A stretch of 64,000 nucleotides of DNA from DMER01 sp003451645 (GCA_031976175.1 DALYLR010000016.1:1-64000); one strand, 5' to 3'; positions 16,849 to 28,712 are shown, numbered from the stretch's first letter. The notes: a model not told the origin generated them from the letters alone. Made by a program: numbers and translations.

Positions 16849-17307
16849 ATGCTGCTTAGAACCCGCTTTACCGAAGACATGAAAGACGCGATGCGCGCGC
16901 GTGAGACCCAGCGCGTCAGTGCCATTCGCCTGATCATCGCGAAAATGAAGGAAGCCGATGTCGAGGCGCGGGGCGCGGGCCGGGGCGAGGCGAGCGAGCC
17001 GGAACTGCTCGCAATGCTGCAAAAGATGATCAAACAGCGCCAGGACTCGATTGAAGCCTATGTCAAAGGAAACCGCGAGGACCTGGCCGATCAGGAGCGC
17101 GCGGAGATTGTGGTGATAACGCACTACTTGCCCAAGCAAATGAGCGAAGACGAGGCCAAGGCTGCGATTGCGGCTGCGGTGTCTGAGCTTGGCGCATCCG
17201 GGGTCAAGGATATGGGCAAGGTCATCGCCCGGCTGAAAGAGCAGTTCACAGGGCAGATGGATTTTGGAAAAGCCTCAGGGCTGGTTAAAGCGGCGCTCGG
17301 TGGGTAG
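16849..17307 (+). CDS. GatB/YqeY domain-containing protein
   Basis: 152 residues from ATG 16849, with AAGAAGGA at an ideal distance; the frame upstream of that is not coding. The sequence MLLRTRFTEDMKDAMRARET, then SAIRLIIAKMKEADVEARG, is the YqeY family; HYLPKQMSEDEAKAAI is also characteristic. The fold resembles the tail domain of GatB and is thought to bind tRNA, but its role is uncertain. It heads the conserved yqeY-dnaG-rpoD cluster; the dnaG start lies 36 bases past the stop. Confidence 0.93.
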   Translation: MLLRTRFTEDMKDAMRARETQRVSAIRLIIAKMKEADVEARGAGRGEASEPELLAMLQKMIKQRQDSIEAYVKGNREDLADQERAEIVVITHYLPKQMSEDEAKAAIAAAVSELGASGVKDMGKVIARLKEQFTGQMDFGKASGLVKAALGG

Positions 17308-17343
17308 CGCCAGGCGCGGCCAGCACAAGACCGGGTAGGCGCG

Positions 17344-19302
17344 GTGCTCGACGACCTCAGGCATAGAATTAACATCGCTGAATTGGTGGGCCGCAAAGTC
17401 CGGTTGATCAGGCGCGGCCGCAACCATGTGGGTTTGTGCCCTTTCCATCAGGAAAAGAGCCCCTCTTTCAGCGTCCAAGAGGACAAGGGTTTTTATCATT
17501 GCTTTGGCTGCGGTGCGCATGGCGATGCATTCACCTTTGTCATGGAGACCGAGGGCCTTTCATTCCGGGAGGCGGTTGAGAAGCTCGCAGCGGAGCAGGG
17601 TGTGCCCTCGCCATTGCGCGGCGCGCCAGCGCCTGAACGCGAAAAGTCAGCCGCAGGCCATACGCTCTACGACGTGAATGAGATGGCTACCCAATGGTTT
17701 CAACTGCAACTCGAAAGCCCAGAAGGCCTTGCCGCGCAGGCCTATTTGAACGGCCGCGACCTGGACCGGGGCGTGTGGGCGCAGTTCCGGATGGGCTTTG
17801 CCCCCGATCAGCGCAATGGCCTGTTGTCCCATCTGGCATCGCGCGGTGTTAGCGTGGAGGAAATCCTCGCTCTGGGTTTGGCGGTCACGCCTGAGGATGG
17901 GCGCAACCCTTATGACCGGTTTCGTGGCCGTGTCATTTTCCCCATTCTCGACACTCGCGGGCGGCCGATTGCCTTTGGCGGCCGCACACTGTTGCCCGAT
18001 GGCAAACCGAAATACCTCAATTCGCCCGAGACGCCATTGTTCAAGAAGGGCGCGGTACTGTTCAACCATCAGGCGGCGCGGGCCGCGGCGGCCAAGGGCG
18101 AGCCAGTCCTGGTGGCCGAAGGCTATGTCGACGTGATTGCTCTTGTGCGGGCCGGATTTGCCGGTGCTGTGGCCCCTTTGGGCACAGCGCTGACCGAAGA
18201 GCAGCTGGGACTTCTGTGGCGGATGGCGGACGAGCCCGTCCTTTGCTTTGATGGCGACAAGGCGGGCCTCGCGGCGGCGCAGCGCGCCATGGATCGGGCC
18301 TTGCCTGAGATTGTGCCGGGCAAATCTCTGCGCTTTGCCTTCCTACCCGCTGGCCAAGACCCAGATGACCTCTTGCGGGCGCAGGGCCGGGACGCGATGG
18401 CTTGGGTCATAGATAGTGCGCAGCCATTGGTCGAAGCCCTGTGGCAGCGTGAGGTGGCAGTCCTTGATCCCTCCACGCCCGAGCGGGTGGCAGGGTTACG
18501 CGCGCGGCTGCGCGCGCTCGCCGCCCAGATTCCGGACACGGACCTCAGATATGATTACAACCGCAGCTTTCAGGATCGGCTGAACGGCCTGATCGATGAG
18601 CGCCGTGGGCCGGTTGGCAGCAAAGCGCGAAGCGGCGCCGGTGCGGGCTTTGGGCAAGGCATGCCGCAAGCCAGGCAGCCCTGGCGTCCAAACGGGCAAG
18701 GTGGCGGGAGCGAGCTGACTGCCCATGCCCGCCTAAGCAGGCCCGGGCGCGCGCAGTGGACGGCCCGGGAATCGCCAGATATGCGAGCGTCTCAACTTGC
18801 GCAGTCAGTTCTATATGGCGGGAAGGGCTCAGCGCGTCTGCGCGAAGAGGCGCTTGTGCTGTCCATTATTAACAATCCAGAGCTTTTGGAGCGGCATTTG
18901 GATGAAGTTGCGAGGCTTCCCCTGGCCGATCCTCTGCTTGACAAAATTCGGCAAGCGTTACTACATGCGGCGGGGTGGGGAAATCCACTTGACTTTAGGG
19001 GGCTTCGCGACCACCTCTCGCGGTGTGGGTTCGCGTCTGACGTGGATCGATTGGAAAGGCGGCCGCCGATGAAGGGGTTACCCTTTGTCCGGCCACAAGA
19101 AGATTTTGGCGCTGTCGAATGGGCGTGGTTGCACGCTGTTCAGCGGCACTTAAAGTTAACGCAGCTGGAAGCCGAGCACCGTCTCGCCGCTGACGCGCTG
19201 TTGACGGACGAAAGCGTTGAGGCCCTCAAAAGACTGCAAGAAATTGACCGGCAGATCAAACAGGCTTCATCGCCGGAGGCAAGTGCGGAAGACGATTTCT
19301 AG
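17344..19302 (+). CDS. dnaG: DNA primase DnaG
   Basis: 652 residues. GTG 17344 is the only usable start because the yqeY stop lies in the same frame 39 bases upstream, leaving an N-terminus several residues shorter than usual. The CHC2 zinc finger is CPFHQ followed by HCFGCGAHGD near residues 30-60; the TOPRIM core has VLVAEGYVDVIAL and CFDGDKAGLAA. A flexible Gly/Arg/Pro-rich linker sits at about 425-480, before the C-terminal helicase-binding domain. It makes RNA primers at the replication fork. Confidence 0.97.
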   Translation: MLDDLRHRINIAELVGRKVRLIRRGRNHVGLCPFHQEKSPSFSVQEDKGFYHCFGCGAHGDAFTFVMETEGLSFREAVEKLAAEQGVPSPLRGAPAPEREKSAAGHTLYDVNEMATQWFQLQLESPEGLAAQAYLNGRDLDRGVWAQFRMGFAPDQRNGLLSHLASRGVSVEEILALGLAVTPEDGRNPYDRFRGRVIFPILDTRGRPIAFGGRTLLPDGKPKYLNSPETPLFKKGAVLFNHQAARAAAAKGEPVLVAEGYVDVIALVRAGFAGAVAPLGTALTEEQLGLLWRMADEPVLCFDGDKAGLAAAQRAMDRALPEIVPGKSLRFAFLPAGQDPDDLLRAQGRDAMAWVIDSAQPLVEALWQREVAVLDPSTPERVAGLRARLRALAAQIPDTDLRYDYNRSFQDRLNGLIDERRGPVGSKARSGAGAGFGQGMPQARQPWRPNGQGGGSELTAHARLSRPGRAQWTARESPDMRASQLAQSVLYGGKGSARLREEALVLSIINNPELLERHLDEVARLPLADPLLDKIRQALLHAAGWGNPLDFRGLRDHLSRCGFASDVDRLERRPPMKGLPFVRPQEDFGAVEWAWLHAVQRHLKLTQLEAEHRLAADALLTDESVEALKRLQEIDRQIKQASSPEASAEDDF

Positions 19303-19492
19303 GGCTTGAGATCGTACCCGATTGTTGCTTCTGGTTATGCCGGCCTCGACTGGGACAGTTGGTTCGCAGATCGCGGCTCAAGTGGCGTCGGGCGGGTTGT
19401 ACGGTTTGGGTTGTAGGGGATGCGGCGTGACAACGAAACCACCCATCCGTCCCCTTGCGTTTTCTAGCTTGCTTGATGCTTGGTTGGATATC

Positions 19493-22075
<2,583 letters not shown>

Positions 22076-22094
22076 CGGGTCGAGGGCGCGGCCA

Positions 22095-22712
22095 TTAGGC
22101 CCACCCATAGTTGAAGCTTATGCTGATCCTAGGCGTTTTCGCCGAATTGAGCGGGACTTCGTGCCGGAGCCAGCTTTCCCACATCAGCACGCGGCCGGGT
22201 GAGGGCGTCACATAGATGAACGGTTGCTCCGGCCTCGGAGCACTGGGCTTGCGCGGCGGGGCGGCCATCATCTGGGCAAGCCTGGGATCCTCCAATTTCA
22301 GCGCACTGGCGCCCTTTGGCACGTCGACATAATAGGTGCCGCTAAGGACCGACAAGGGGTGAATATGGCCAGTGTGGACCCCGCCGGGGTCCAAGACATT
22401 GATCCAAAGGCTGTTCAGCCGGAAATCCTTGGGCGACGCAGCGACATTCAGTACGCGAATGAACGCGGCCGCATGGCTGTCGAGCGCTTTGGCCAAGCCG
22501 TCAAAGGTGGGACTGCGCTCTGGCAGATCATTCAGGGAGGCATAGGACGTATAACCCTTATAGCCATGCTGTTTCGACCACGCCCGGCCTGCATTGTCTT
22601 CTGCGGCGATACTCAGACACTCCTGCCTCAATTGCGCGTTGAGGGCACGCCCGCCTGAATTGAGCGGGGCGGAGTAGAACTTTGTCGCGAAAAGGCTTTC
22701 GACTTTTGCCAT
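22095..22712 (-). CDS. TIGR02466-type putative 2-oxoglutarate/Fe(II) oxygenase
   Basis: 205 residues. The sequence LWINVLDPGGVHTGHIHPLS, then LSGTYYVDVPKGASAL, and near the end PGRVLMWESWLRHEV, match the TIGR02466 family, with the HxH and distal His of a double-stranded beta-helix oxygenase. The substrate is unknown. Its stop lies 19 bases from the convergent rpoD stop. Confidence 0.85.
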   Translation of the reverse strand: MAKVESLFATKFYSAPLNSGGRALNAQLRQECLSIAAEDNAGRAWSKQHGYKGYTSYASLNDLPERSPTFDGLAKALDSHAAAFIRVLNVAASPKDFRLNSLWINVLDPGGVHTGHIHPLSVLSGTYYVDVPKGASALKLEDPRLAQMMAAPPRKPSAPRPEQPFIYVTPSPGRVLMWESWLRHEVPLNSAKTPRISISFNYGWA

Positions 22713-22760
22713 GATGCAGGTACAGTTGCTGGACGATTGATGCAGATGAGGGCAATACGG

Positions 22761-22991
22761 ATGAAAGCAGCATTACGCGCTACAGCGGCGGTTGTCATGG
22801 GGCTCTCATTGACGGGTTGTGCGGCTGTGGCCGTGGTCGATACAGCTGTTGGCGTCACGACAACAGTGGTCGGCACCGCCGTCGATGTGACCGGAGCGGT
22901 AATCAGCACCGCAGCCGATGCGGTGACCCCTTCGGAAAAGCCCGATTGCTCGAAAGCTGAAAACAAAGACAAAGACGCCTGCAAAAAGTGA
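22761..22991 (+). CDS. Small lipoprotein
   Basis: 76 residues from ATG 22761 with GAGGG 9 bases upstream; in-frame ATGs at 22740 and 22746 lack a ribosome site. A lipoprotein signal peptide ends in the lipobox LTGC with C20. The mature part is a Val/Thr/Ala-rich repeat (VVDTAVGVTTTVVGTAVDV) followed by a Lys/Asp/Cys-containing tail. Probably anchored in a membrane facing the periplasm. Similar small lipoproteins are widespread and of unknown function. Confidence 0.72.
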   Translation: MKAALRATAAVVMGLSLTGCAAVAVVDTAVGVTTTVVGTAVDVTGAVISTAADAVTPSEKPDCSKAENKDKDACKK

Positions 22992-23011
22992 CGGCGCGAG
23001 GGCATCCGGCC

Positions 23012-23398
23012 ATGCGGCTCAATCAAGTGACGGTCAGCGTTGAAGACTATGACCGGGCTGTGGCCTTCTACACGCTACTCGGGTTGCGTCAGATCGTGGC
23101 CAGCCCACCACACTATGCCCGTTTCGAATTGCCAGATGGCGAGGCCACATTCTCAATCGAGGTGGTTCCCAATGTTCCGCATTCGGGTCAGCCACTCATC
23201 TACTTTGAAGTCCATAACCTAGATGAGGCCTACGCAGCGTTGACGGCTAATGGGATTGTGTTTGAGCGAGGACCCGCCGATCAACCTTGGGCGTGGCGGG
23301 AGGCACATTTCAAGGACCCCTTTGGGAACCGGCTGTGCCTCTATCATGCCGGGCAGAACCGGCGTTATCCGCCCTGGCGGATCGAGACAAAGGGCTAA
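23012..23398 (+). CDS. VOC family (glyoxalase/bleomycin-resistance-like) protein
   Basis: 128 residues from ATG 23012, with GAGGG 9 bases upstream; GTG 22988 is an alternative that would overlap the lipoprotein stop. The sequence MRLNQVTVSVEDYDRAVAFY, then ARFELPDGEATFSIEV and FKDPFGNRLCLYH, are the beta-alpha-beta modules of the vicinal oxygen chelate fold, with possible metal ligands E and H. The substrate is unknown. First gene of a run of small genes; the next starts 3 bases past its stop. Confidence 0.85.
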   Translation: MRLNQVTVSVEDYDRAVAFYTLLGLRQIVASPPHYARFELPDGEATFSIEVVPNVPHSGQPLIYFEVHNLDEAYAALTANGIVFERGPADQPWAWREAHFKDPFGNRLCLYHAGQNRRYPPWRIETKG

Positions 23399-23401
23399 CC
23401 A

Positions 23402-23815
23402 ATGCAAACCGAAGCGATTGCCCGCGTGCGCCAGTATTATGATTGCTTCAACCGCGGCGACCGGCCGGGCATGGCCGCCTGCCTTGCCGAGACTTTCGTC
23501 CATGATGTGAATGAGGGCGCGCAGCGCCAAGGCAAGGCCCGCTTCCTCGACTTTATGGCCCATATGGACCGCTGCTATGCAGAGGAGCTGCGCGATATCG
23601 TGATCATGGCAGCGCCCGACGGCATGCGGGCCGCGGCGGAATTCGTCGTACACGGAAGATATATTGCCACGGACGAAGGTCTGCCGCCGGCCAATGGGCA
23701 GCACTATGTCCTGCCAGCGGGCGCCTTCTTTGCGCTTGAGGGCGGCCTGATCGCGCGGGTGACCACATACTACAATCTGCGCAATTGGATCGCTCAAGTG
23801 TCTGCTGGCGCATGA
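23402..23815 (+). CDS. SnoaL/NTF2-like ketosteroid isomerase-related protein
   Basis: 137 residues starting at ATG 23402. Opens with RVRQYYDCFNRGDRPGM, the typical first helix of SnoaL-like proteins, with a conserved HDVNEG and the strand YYNLRNWIAQV near the end. It looks like the ketosteroid isomerase-related (TIGR02096) group. Sits three bases after the VOC gene, and its stop overlaps the GNAT start (ATGA). Probably a small-molecule-binding or isomerase subunit of the downstream pathway; exact role unknown. Confidence 0.82.
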   Translation: MQTEAIARVRQYYDCFNRGDRPGMAACLAETFVHDVNEGAQRQGKARFLDFMAHMDRCYAEELRDIVIMAAPDGMRAAAEFVVHGRYIATDEGLPPANGQHYVLPAGAFFALEGGLIARVTTYYNLRNWIAQVSAGA

Positions 23816-24408
23816 GTGTGCGGATCGAGGTCCTTGGCGGAGTCCTTCTGCGCGATCATCTCGAGGGGCTTGCGCGGCTGCGGATCGAGGTCTTCCGCGA
23901 TTGGCCCTATCTCTATGACGGCAGCATGGCCTATGAGGCGGAGTATTTGCGAGGCTTCTCGCGCCAGCCTGGTGCAGTCATTGTTGCCGCATTCGATGGA
24001 GACGCGCTGATTGGGGCATCGACCGCTGCGCCCTTGCTGGGTCAGGCCGGCTATGTGACGGCCCCATTCACCGCCAGCGGTCTGCCTTTGGAGCGCTTCT
24101 TCTACTTCGGCGAATCGGTGTTGCTGCCCCAATATCGTGGCCAAGGCATTGGGGTCGCGTTCTTTGCGGAGCGAGAGGCAGCAGCCCGGCGGTATGGCGG
24201 CATTGAGACATGCGTTTTCTGTGCTGTGCAACGCGCCTCAGATGATCCGCGCAAGCCAATGGGCGCGACCTCCCTTGAGCCATTTTGGGCACGGCGCGGC
24301 TATCGTCGATGGGACGGCATGATGTGTTCCATCGTCTGGCAAGAGATCGGTGGTGAGGGCGAGATTGCCAACAATATGCAGTTCTGGCGCAAGGACTTGC
24401 ACGCATGA
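23812..24408 (+). CDS. GNAT family N-acetyltransferase
   Basis: 198 residues from ATG 23812, overlapping the previous stop by four bases. It contains the GNAT acetyl-CoA motif LLPQYRGQGIGVAFFAERE (Q/R-x-x-G-x-G/A). The stop overlaps the start of the nitrilase-type gene (ATGA). In other bacteria a related GNAT domain is fused to the carbon-nitrogen hydrolase in one chain; here they are separate but coupled. Confidence 0.85.
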   Translation: MSVRIEVLGGVLLRDHLEGLARLRIEVFRDWPYLYDGSMAYEAEYLRGFSRQPGAVIVAAFDGDALIGASTAAPLLGQAGYVTAPFTASGLPLERFFYFGESVLLPQYRGQGIGVAFFAEREAAARRYGGIETCVFCAVQRASDDPRKPMGATSLEPFWARRGYRRWDGMMCSIVWQEIGGEGEIANNMQFWRKDLHA

Positions 24409-25301
24409 GTGAGACATGGACGATTGCCGCCGCCCAATATCCGTTGCACCGCGTCAGAGATTTCAAGGCATATGCAGAGCATATCCACACATGGGTGGAG
24501 GAGGGCGCTCGGCGCGCCCAACTGTTGGTCTTTCCGGAATATGCGTCCGTGGAAATCGGCGGCATGATCGAGGGACCAGAAGGGCTGAACAGCAAAAACT
24601 TGCTACGAGTGATTGCGCGTTGGCGGCCAGAGCTTGATGAGCTGCATGCCCAATTGTCCCGCCGGTTTGGCGTTTACATCCTGGCCGGGTCTTGTCCTTC
24701 GGTTGATCACGCCGGGGTGGTTCGCAATGCGGCCAGGCTCTTCGCGCCAAGCGGCGCCATGGGTGTCCAAGACAAGCTCATGATGACCCGCTTTGAGGAC
24801 GAGGAGGCGGGCGTGAGCCCAGGACGCGGCCCCCAAGTGTTTGACACATCGCTAGGGCGGATCGGCATCGCCACTTGCTTTGATATCGAGTTTCCTTTGA
24901 TCACGCGCGCGATGGTGGAGGCCGGAGCGGAGGTGATCTTGGCGCCCTCATGCACAGAGGCTCTCCATGGCTATTGGCGCGTCAGGGTAGGTGCGCAGGC
25001 GCGAGCTCTCGAAAACCAGTGTTACGTGGTCCAGTCGCCTCTGTTGGGACGCGCATCCTGGCTCCATGGGTTTGAGCAGAACACAGGGGCCGCCGGCGTC
25101 TTCGCGCCGCCCGACGGCGAATTTCCGGCCGATGGCGTTGTGGCCCTGGGCGCCATGAACGCTCCCGGCTGGACTTATGCAGAGATCAAGTTTGATGCTT
25201 TGGCGCGGGTTCGGCACGAAGGAGCGGTGTTCAACTACAAGCACTGGGGCCTGCAACCGGGAGCAACGCCGCTTCCCGCCGTGCTTCAACCGCTGGATTG
25301 A
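24405..25301 (+). CDS. Carbon-nitrogen hydrolase (nitrilase superfamily)
   Basis: 298 residues. The Glu-Lys-Cys triad is visible: E in LLVFPEYASVEIGG, K in GVQDKLMMTRFEDEE and C in IGIATCFDIEFPL. Nitrilase-superfamily members hydrolyse nitriles or amides; without a search I cannot say which subfamily. Last gene of the VOC-SnoaL-GNAT-nitrilase run, overlapping GNAT by ATGA, so acyl transfer and amide hydrolysis probably act on one metabolite. Confidence 0.88.
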   Translation: MSETWTIAAAQYPLHRVRDFKAYAEHIHTWVEEGARRAQLLVFPEYASVEIGGMIEGPEGLNSKNLLRVIARWRPELDELHAQLSRRFGVYILAGSCPSVDHAGVVRNAARLFAPSGAMGVQDKLMMTRFEDEEAGVSPGRGPQVFDTSLGRIGIATCFDIEFPLITRAMVEAGAEVILAPSCTEALHGYWRVRVGAQARALENQCYVVQSPLLGRASWLHGFEQNTGAAGVFAPPDGEFPADGVVALGAMNAPGWTYAEIKFDALARVRHEGAVFNYKHWGLQPGATPLPAVLQPLD

Positions 25302-25362
25302 TCCTGGTCAAAGTGCCAGGACGAAGCATGCTGCAGGCTGAGCGCAAACCGGAGGGCGGACC

Positions 25363-25578
25363 ATGAGCGCTAGCGACATAGCAGCCAAGCATTTTGCCGC
25401 GGCGATGGCGGACGTCTCGCAACAGGGTACAGATCCCGATGCGGTCGCTCGGCAATTTCTATCGCTGATCATCAAGAATTTCTTGGAGCGGCGGCCGGTC
25501 CAGGATGTGCGCGCGGAACTTTTGACCGCGGCAGACAATGTCGATCCCGGCACGGATTACATGTTCATGAGGCCTTAA
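25363..25578 (+). CDS. Small hypothetical protein (71 aa)
   Basis: 71 residues from ATG 25363 with GGAGGGCGG upstream, an excellent ribosome site. Predicted helical (IAAKHFAAAMADVSQQG, then ARQFLSLIIKNFLERR). Its stop TAA and the TAA of the convergent S9 peptidase share the palindrome TTAA at 25575-25578, so the two genes end on the same four bases. No family recognised. Confidence 0.6.
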   Translation: MSASDIAAKHFAAAMADVSQQGTDPDAVARQFLSLIIKNFLERRPVQDVRAELLTAADNVDPGTDYMFMRP

Positions 25579-27641
25579 GGACGGCCAGTGCGCACCAAGG
25601 CCTCACCCAGTCCAGGCACGGCCTCCTTGCCAGTCGGAACAGCGATGGATGCGCCCCGAAAATCATTCCCGATTGGCTCCTTCTGCCCGCCAAGGCATTG
25701 ACCCAAGAACGCTTCAGCGGCCGCATAAAATGACAACCTGTTCTCAGGTCTGGCGAAGCCGTGGCCTTCATCCGCGTAAAGAAGATATGTGACAGGAATA
25801 TTCTTGGCAGTCATCGCCTGCACAATCTGATCGGCTTCGGCTTGTTTGACGCGCGGGTCATTAGCCCCTTGGGCAATGAGCAAGGGCCGCTCGATTTTGT
25901 CCGCCCGAAACAGCGGCGACCGTTCCCGCAACAACGCCCGCCCCTCCGACGTTCTAGGGTCTGCGACGCGCTTGCGGAAATTGTCGAGAAAAGCCGTCCA
26001 ATAGGGCGGAATGGACGCCAGGAGCGTGTTGAGATTAGAGGGTCCAACGATCGAGACCCCACAGGCAAAATCCTTTGGCGTAAAGGCGAGCCCGACCAGA
26101 GCCGCATAGCCGCCAAAGGATCCGCCATAAATTGCGACCTTGTCCTTCTGCGCGATTTTTGACGCAACCGCCCAGTTCACAGCGTCGATCAGGTCGTCGT
26201 GCATGCGGGCGCCCCATTGGCCGTCGGCCGCATTGACAAAGGCCTTCCCGAACCCGGTTGAGCCCCGATAATTGACGCTCAGGACCGCATAGCCGCGATT
26301 GGCGAGCCACTGATGCTCGGGGTTATAGCCATATCGGTCGCGGGCCCATGGGCCGCCGTGAACGTTAAGGACCAGTGGTAAAGGTCTGTCCGGGCGGCCA
26401 TCCATGCCTACGTCGCTGCCCTTGGGCAAGGTGAGGTAACTCACAAGCTCAAGGCCGTCGCGCGCCTTGATCCGATGGGAGGCCATGGGCACGAGCGGGG
26501 CAGTTTCTAGGGCCGGCCGGGATGTAAAAAGCCGCTCCAGAGTCTTGGTCTTGCGGTCATAGAGGGCAAAGCTGACGGGCGCATCGCTGTTGTCGATGCG
26601 CAACGTCCAGAGCCGATTATCCGCAGACTGACTTAACACCATCCACGCGCCAGGCAATAGCTTGCTCAGATATGCGATATCGGGCGCGGTCTCCGGCGAA
26701 AGCGCAGTCCAGCGCGGCTGGTCATACTCGCTGAAATAGGCCAGAATGCTCCTGCTCTGAGGGTCGAGGATGACACTGGAAATGTCGGATTGCGCCGCTT
26801 CCGCCAGCACATTCTCGTTGCCAGTCGCCAGGTCGCGAACAACCAGGGCCGTTGTATTCCTCCCTCTGCTATCCTGCATCAGGAGTGATTTGCCATCGCC
26901 GGTTATTGCGACCAGCATGGTATTCAAGCTGTCTTCCGGCGGGATATGGAACAGCGGTTTCCAGGCCTGACCCGCACGCCCATAGGTCTGGAACCCGCCA
27001 TCTGGCGTTGCCTTCAATGCCGTGCGCAAGACAAGGGTCTTGTCAGCCAGGTATTCGGCAAAACCCTCATTGCGTTCGACCAACGTGCGTTTGCCGGAGA
27101 TAATGTTGATGCGCCAAACATCATGCCACTTCGGGTCACGGTCATTGAGACCGACGAGGATGTCATCGGGGATCGCTGGCGAGGCCGCAATCAGTGCAGC
27201 TCTGGCGCCTCGGAACGGCGTGAGATTGACCGTCTTGCCGTGGGCCAGATCGACTGCGAACAGATTGTAGTTCTCGTTTCCGCTTTCGTCCTGCTTGTAG
27301 AGAATATGGGTGTTGTTGAAGGCCCACGAGAAACTACGAACGGGCCGGACTCTTTCGTTCGTCACCGCTTTGGCGCCGCTCAGCTTGCCTCGTTCCGCCA
27401 CATGGATGTTCATAACCCCGTTCAGCGGCGCCAGAAAGGCAATGCGGCGCCCGTCTGGGCTAATGAGCGGGCTAGCCCGGTCCGGATTTCCAAAGATTTC
27501 CTGCCGGGGGATAAGTGCGTTCGATCGCACTTGTGCCGTGGAAACTTGGGCAATGGAAACCAACACCACCAAGATGGCCGTGGCCACCCCTGGATATGCA
27601 GTCCATTGCCAAGTGAACGCCCGTCTGCACGCCAAAACCAT
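25575..27641 (-). CDS. S9 family prolyl oligopeptidase-type peptidase, secreted
   Basis: 688 residues from ATG 27641; TTG 27659 would add six. An N-terminal hydrophobic segment (VATAILVVLVSIAQVSTAQ) is a signal peptide or anchor. The first two thirds look like a beta-propeller with SPDGRRIAFLAP and FSWAFNNTHILY blades. The C-terminal alpha/beta-hydrolase has the nucleophile Ser in YGGSFGGYAALVG, an Asp in AQGANDPRVK and the His in YADEGHGFARPEN. It likely cleaves oligopeptides in the periplasm. Probably monocistronic. Confidence 0.9.
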   Translation of the reverse strand: MVLACRRAFTWQWTAYPGVATAILVVLVSIAQVSTAQVRSNALIPRQEIFGNPDRASPLISPDGRRIAFLAPLNGVMNIHVAERGKLSGAKAVTNERVRPVRSFSWAFNNTHILYKQDESGNENYNLFAVDLAHGKTVNLTPFRGARAALIAASPAIPDDILVGLNDRDPKWHDVWRINIISGKRTLVERNEGFAEYLADKTLVLRTALKATPDGGFQTYGRAGQAWKPLFHIPPEDSLNTMLVAITGDGKSLLMQDSRGRNTTALVVRDLATGNENVLAEAAQSDISSVILDPQSRSILAYFSEYDQPRWTALSPETAPDIAYLSKLLPGAWMVLSQSADNRLWTLRIDNSDAPVSFALYDRKTKTLERLFTSRPALETAPLVPMASHRIKARDGLELVSYLTLPKGSDVGMDGRPDRPLPLVLNVHGGPWARDRYGYNPEHQWLANRGYAVLSVNYRGSTGFGKAFVNAADGQWGARMHDDLIDAVNWAVASKIAQKDKVAIYGGSFGGYAALVGLAFTPKDFACGVSIVGPSNLNTLLASIPPYWTAFLDNFRKRVADPRTSEGRALLRERSPLFRADKIERPLLIAQGANDPRVKQAEADQIVQAMTAKNIPVTYLLYADEGHGFARPENRLSFYAAAEAFLGQCLGGQKEPIGNDFRGASIAVPTGKEAVPGLGEALVRTGRP

Positions 27642-27737
27642 GCCCTTCTCTAGCCGCAATTAATCGTTTCAGGCCAATGACATGATCGTCATAGCGGCTC
27701 ACAAGGCGGTGAACCTTTGCTGGATCGGAGTCCGGCG

Positions 27738-28475
27738 CTAGTTCAACTCAAAAACGACCGAGACCGTCGCACTCACCTGCTGCTGGCCCGCTTCGATCGG
27801 GACCGGCGCGCTCTCCAAGGCGACGGCACGTGCAGCAAACATGGGGACGGGCGCCTGCGCGCCGCCTTCAGAGATCGACAGAACACGCCCAACCGAGACC
27901 CCCGCTGCTTTGGCATAGGTTTCCGCACGCGCCTTGGCGTCGGCGATTGCGGCTTCGCGCGCCTCCGTCATCAGCGCCTTCGTATCCTTGATCGAGAAAT
28001 TGATCCCGCCCACTTCGTTGGAGCCCAATTGCACGACCTGGTCCAGGATGGCGCCCATCTTGCTCAAGTCACGTACCAGGATGGAGACACTGTTGGACAC
28101 GCGGTAGCTGCTAATCTTGGGGCGCCGTGGGATGCCTGGTTGCTCATTTTCATAGACCGGCGAGACCGAGAAATTGCTCGTTTGGATATCTTTGTCCTCA
28201 ATGCCGGCTTTCTTGAGTTCCGCAATCACTTGCGTCATTTGGGCGGTATTGGCTGAGAGAGCTGCCTGCGCAGTCGCAGCCTCTGAGGTGACGCCCGTTG
28301 AGATCGAGGCCTGATCCGGACGGCCATAGGCCTCGCCCTCGCCATTGACGCTGATTGTGCGGGCCATTCGATGCTCCCCATTGGCATGTGACGGCTCAGG
28401 GCGCCACAAGAGATTGCTAGCGAAAGCTGCGCCCAGAATGATGGCAGCACCAGCAGCGATATGGATCAAGCGCAT
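27738..28475 (-). CDS. SIMPL domain (DUF541) protein, periplasmic
   Basis: 245 residues. An N-terminal hydrophobic segment (HIAAGAAIILGAAFASNLLW) acts as a signal or anchor. The mature part has RTISVNGEGEAYGRPDQASI and a C-terminal AKAAGVSVGRVLSISEGG, the hallmarks of the SIMPL/DUF541 family (E. coli YggE-like). The family is linked to envelope and oxidative stress, but the mechanism is unclear. Stands alone. Confidence 0.88.
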   Translation of the reverse strand: MRLIHIAAGAAIILGAAFASNLLWRPEPSHANGEHRMARTISVNGEGEAYGRPDQASISTGVTSEAATAQAALSANTAQMTQVIAELKKAGIEDKDIQTSNFSVSPVYENEQPGIPRRPKISSYRVSNSVSILVRDLSKMGAILDQVVQLGSNEVGGINFSIKDTKALMTEAREAAIADAKARAETYAKAAGVSVGRVLSISEGGAQAPVPMFAARAVALESAPVPIEAGQQQVSATVSVVFELN

Positions 28476-28585
28476 TGATTGTCCCTCTCATTGGGGGTGA
28501 TTTGGTCTTTGAGTTTAAGGACTTAGACAGGGCAAAAAAAGGGCTGTATTGAGGCGGCCTCAATCAGAGCCGGTGATCTTCCTGC

Positions 28586-28614
28586 TTTGGTTTCGGCATC
28601 GCGATCTGCTATAG
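28586..28614 (+). promoter_or_regulatory. Candidate promoter of tRNA-Ile
   Basis: TTTGGT at 28586-28591 (or TTGGTT one base later) and CTATAG at 28609-28614 are spaced 16-17 bases apart and sit just upstream of the tRNA (22 bases from its first base). A weak -35 but a reasonable -10 element. Confidence 0.35.
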
Positions 28615-28635
28615 GGGCGGGCTCCGATGACGGTG

Positions 28636-28712
28636 GGGCCTGTAGCTCAGTTGGTTAGAGCGGGCCGCTCATAACGGTCTGGTCGCAGGTTCGAGTCCTG
28701 CCGGGCCCACCA
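28636..28712 (+). tRNA. tRNA-Ile (CAU anticodon, lysidine-modified type)
   Basis: 77 bases with encoded CCA. Acceptor stem GGGCCTG with CGGGCCC plus discriminator A, D-arm GCTC/GAGC, anticodon stem GGCCG/CGGTC around loop CTCATAA with CAT at 28670-28672, and T-arm GCAGG-TTCGAGT-CCTGC. The CTCATAA loop with G at position 1 and no initiator features fits the minor isoleucine tRNA whose C34 is converted to lysidine by TilS, so it reads AUA; elongator Met is the alternative. Confidence 0.9.

Noticed and set aside
16760..16849. TTG start extending the CPBP protease by 30 codons
   Set aside because: The extension would occupy the yqeY promoter region and is not membrane-like; GTG 16759 fits better.
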